From CAZBRS01 sp964494475 (GTDB lineage Bacteria > Myxococcota_A > UBA9042 > CAZBRS01): 37,909 nucleotides of DNA. Location: NCBI GenBank assembly GCA_964494475.1, contig CAZBRS010000056.1, forward strand, positions 1 through 37,909. Direction: 5' to 3'. The position numbers and the translations under genes were made by a program. Of the stretch, positions 36,353-37,909 are shown in pieces; the stretch's first letter is position 1; each line of letters opens with the position of its first letter. The notes under the pieces were generated by a model. The model did not search any database, was not told the DNA's origin, and saw only the letters and a list, made by a program, of their open reading frames with translations.

Positions 36353-37620
36353 GCACCGTGCCCTGGAGCCTGACCTGCGTGGTCTGCGGCGCCACCTTCC
36401 CCGGCCTCGGCGATCGCAACCGCTGCGACTGCGGCGAGACGCTCGACGTGACCCACGGCTGGACGCGCCCGCCGGTGGACCTCGCCACCCTCGACGCCCG
36501 CCTCGGCTCGCGAGCGCCGCTGGACAAGTCGGGAGTGTGGCGTTTCCGCGAGCTGGTCGCGCCCTTCGACCCGGCCCACGTGGTCACCCGCGGCGAGGGC
36601 AACACCACCCTCTACGACGCGCCCTCGGTGGCGCGCTATGCGGGCCTCGACGCCCTGAGGCTCAAGCACGAGGGCGAGAACCCCACGGGCTCGTTCAAGG
36701 ATCGCGGCATGACGGCCGGCGTGACCGCCGCGCGCGCCCTGGGCTTCACGCGAGTCGCCTGCGCCTCCACCGGCAACACCTCGGCCTCCATGGCCGCCTA
36801 CGCGGCGACCGCCGGCCTCACGCCCTACGTGTTCATCCCCGAGGGCAAGATCGCCTACGGCAAGCTGTCGCAGTCGCTGGCCTACGGCGCGCGCACGCTG
36901 CAGCTCGCCGGCGACTTCGACCAGGCCATGCAGCTGGTCGAGGCGGTGTGCGCGTCCGAAGGGATCTACCTCCTGAACTCCGTGAACCCCTTCCGCATCG
37001 AGGGTCAGAAGGCCATCGGCTTCGAGATCCTCCAGGATCTCGGCTGGCAGGTGCCCGACTGGATCGTGCTCCCCGGTGGGAACCTGGGGAACTCCAGCGC
37101 CATCGGCAAGGGCCTGCTGGAGCTCTTCGCCCTCGGCCTCCTCCCCCGCCTGCCCCGCCTGGCCGTGATCCAGGCCGCCGGCGCCGCGCCGCTCCACGAG
37201 GCCTTCGTCACCAGCCGCGACCTCGTGCCCGTGAAGGCCGAGACCCTGGCCACCGCCATCCGCATCGGCGCCCCCGTGTCGTGGCGCAAGGCCCTGCGGG
37301 CCATCCGGGCCACGAACGGGGTCGTGGAGAAGGTCACCGACCAGGAGATCCTCGACGCCAAGGCCCACGTCGACGCCGCCGGCATCGGCGCCGAGCCCGC
37401 CTCGTGCGCCACGGTCGCGGGCTTGAAGAAGCTGGTGGCCGCGGGGGTGGTGAAGCCCCACGAGTCGGTCGTCGGCGTTCTTACCGGGCACCTGCTGAAG
37501 GACCCGGACACGGTGGTGCACTACCACATGGGGACGCTCGAAGGCTTCGAGAGCACGTTCGCGAACCGGCCGGTGAAGGTCGAGGCCACCCTCGAGGCCG
37601 TGAAGAGGGCGCTGGACTGA
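36349..37620 (+). CDS. thrC: Threonine synthase
   Basis: A 423-residue PLP enzyme converting O-phosphohomoserine to threonine. The N-terminus has a small zinc-ribbon-like element (TCVVCGATF and RCDCGETL). The PLP lysine lies in HEGENPTGSFKDRGMTAGV. STGNTSASMAAYAATAGL and the phosphate-binding LPGGNLGNSSAIGKG fit the compact form of threonine synthase found in many bacteria and plants. The start overlaps thrB by 4 nt. It completes thrABC, and no further gene follows within the window. Confidence 0.95.
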   Translation: MSTVPWSLTCVVCGATFPGLGDRNRCDCGETLDVTHGWTRPPVDLATLDARLGSRAPLDKSGVWRFRELVAPFDPAHVVTRGEGNTTLYDAPSVARYAGLDALRLKHEGENPTGSFKDRGMTAGVTAARALGFTRVACASTGNTSASMAAYAATAGLTPYVFIPEGKIAYGKLSQSLAYGARTLQLAGDFDQAMQLVEAVCASEGIYLLNSVNPFRIEGQKAIGFEILQDLGWQVPDWIVLPGGNLGNSSAIGKGLLELFALGLLPRLPRLAVIQAAGAAPLHEAFVTSRDLVPVKAETLATAIRIGAPVSWRKALRAIRATNGVVEKVTDQEILDAKAHVDAAGIGAEPASCATVAGLKKLVAAGVVKPHESVVGVLTGHLLKDPDTVVHYHMGTLEGFESTFANRPVKVEATLEAVKRALD

Positions 37621-37909
37621 GCCCCCACCTGGCGTCGGCCCGCTTTCGCGAGCCTCGGCGGGCGTCGGCCCGCTTCTGCGGGTCCTGTCGGCCAGGGGTT
37701 CTCCGTTCCTCGCCGCGGCGGCTGCGGGCGGAGAGCCCCAATGGCCGCCACCCGCTCGTCCGTGGCGGGCGGGCCGACGCCCCGTGGCCGGTCGCTGGTT
37801 CGGAGCTGGCAGGAAGCGAAGGCGCCGGCCCGCCCGCCACGAAACCGCGGGTGACACGCAAGGCGCGCCTCGTCACCCGCAGGCGCCGCGCCGAGGATGG
37901 ACGAGGCGC
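37621..37909. repeat. Structured, repeat-rich non-coding stretch after thrC
   Basis: No convincing gene is seen. Two adjacent 30-bp units (37631-37660, 37661-37690) share their first 15 bases, ggcgtcggcccgctt. Their GGCGTCGGCCCGC is inverted at 37769-37781. CGTGGCGGGCGGGCC (37761-37775) is inverted at 37827-37841. GCGGGTGAC (37847-37855) pairs with GTCACCCGC (37872-37880). The first two pairings share bases and exclude each other. Possible readings are an operon terminator, a repeat element or a structured RNA; none can be proved here. Confidence 0.65.

Noticed and set aside
37481..37876. Possible small minus-strand gene after thrC
   Set aside because: Its translation is Arg/Ala-rich, overlaps thrC and merely reflects the 30-bp repeats; no ribosome-binding site or domain.

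Overview
This is a very GC-rich stretch of a Gram-negative chromosome, most likely from a Myxococcota/Bradymonadota-type (former deltaproteobacterial) bacterium. The lineage call is an inference from style. Eight predicted secreted lipoproteins occur in the window, several with long Asp/Pro/Ala tethers. One carries MopE-like 'DDDCDG' metal-binding motifs and CGNGxCExGE repeats, and others have large cysteine-rich domains; this style is typical of those groups. A run of exactly 100 N (32744-32843) marks a scaffold join, so the sequence is probably a draft or metagenome assembly. No rRNA, tRNA, CRISPR array, insertion sequence or prophage was recognised.

Layout. 1-2025 (minus): propionyl-CoA synthetase prpE followed by the cut-off start of a SMUG-type uracil-DNA glycosylase. 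2187-4372 (plus): a C-type lectin lipoprotein overlapping purU by 4 nt. 4391-9101: an alpha/beta-hydrolase lipoprotein, a DUF4838 glycosidase-like lipoprotein and an SRPBCC protein. 9104-12784 (minus): a cysteine-rich lipoprotein and an S46 dipeptidyl-peptidase in one operon. 12922-14079: an orphan ATP-grasp ligase ending in a strong terminator. 14193-16256 (minus): a radical SAM/SPASM-like protein and an esterase, with palindromic repeats around them. 16435-20018 (plus): an amidohydrolase lipoprotein, a duplicated-module cysteine-rich lipoprotein and a tandem-PilZ protein. 20022-23280 (minus): a serine operon, DUF1015-serA-serC. 23323-28246 (minus): a HEAT-repeat periplasmic protein, an RpoH-like sigma factor and an AlbA_2/HATPase protein. 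28346-32720: a glycosidase-like lipoprotein, a TetR regulator with a histone-H1-like tail and two paralogous outer-membrane proteins. 32904-37620 (plus): thrABC. 37621-37909: structured non-coding DNA.

How it works together. The window mixes core amino-acid and one-carbon metabolism (thrABC, serA/serC, purU, prpE) with a surface and periplasm toolkit (lectin, peptidase, hydrolases, glycosidases, cysteine-rich proteins). The most unusual element is an 11-bp tandem repeat inside the AlbA_2/HATPase gene. Each unit gained or lost would shift the reading frame and replace or cut off the C-terminal winged-helix region, so the gene is a candidate phase-variable switch. Other notable points are the DUF1015 gene leading the serine operon with no serB in view, a repeat-family sequence embedded in the linkers of two unrelated lipoproteins, and a TetR regulator with a lysine-rich tail and a likely autoregulatory operator. 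Several promoters of the form TTGACA-16/17-TANNNT can be read upstream of genes.
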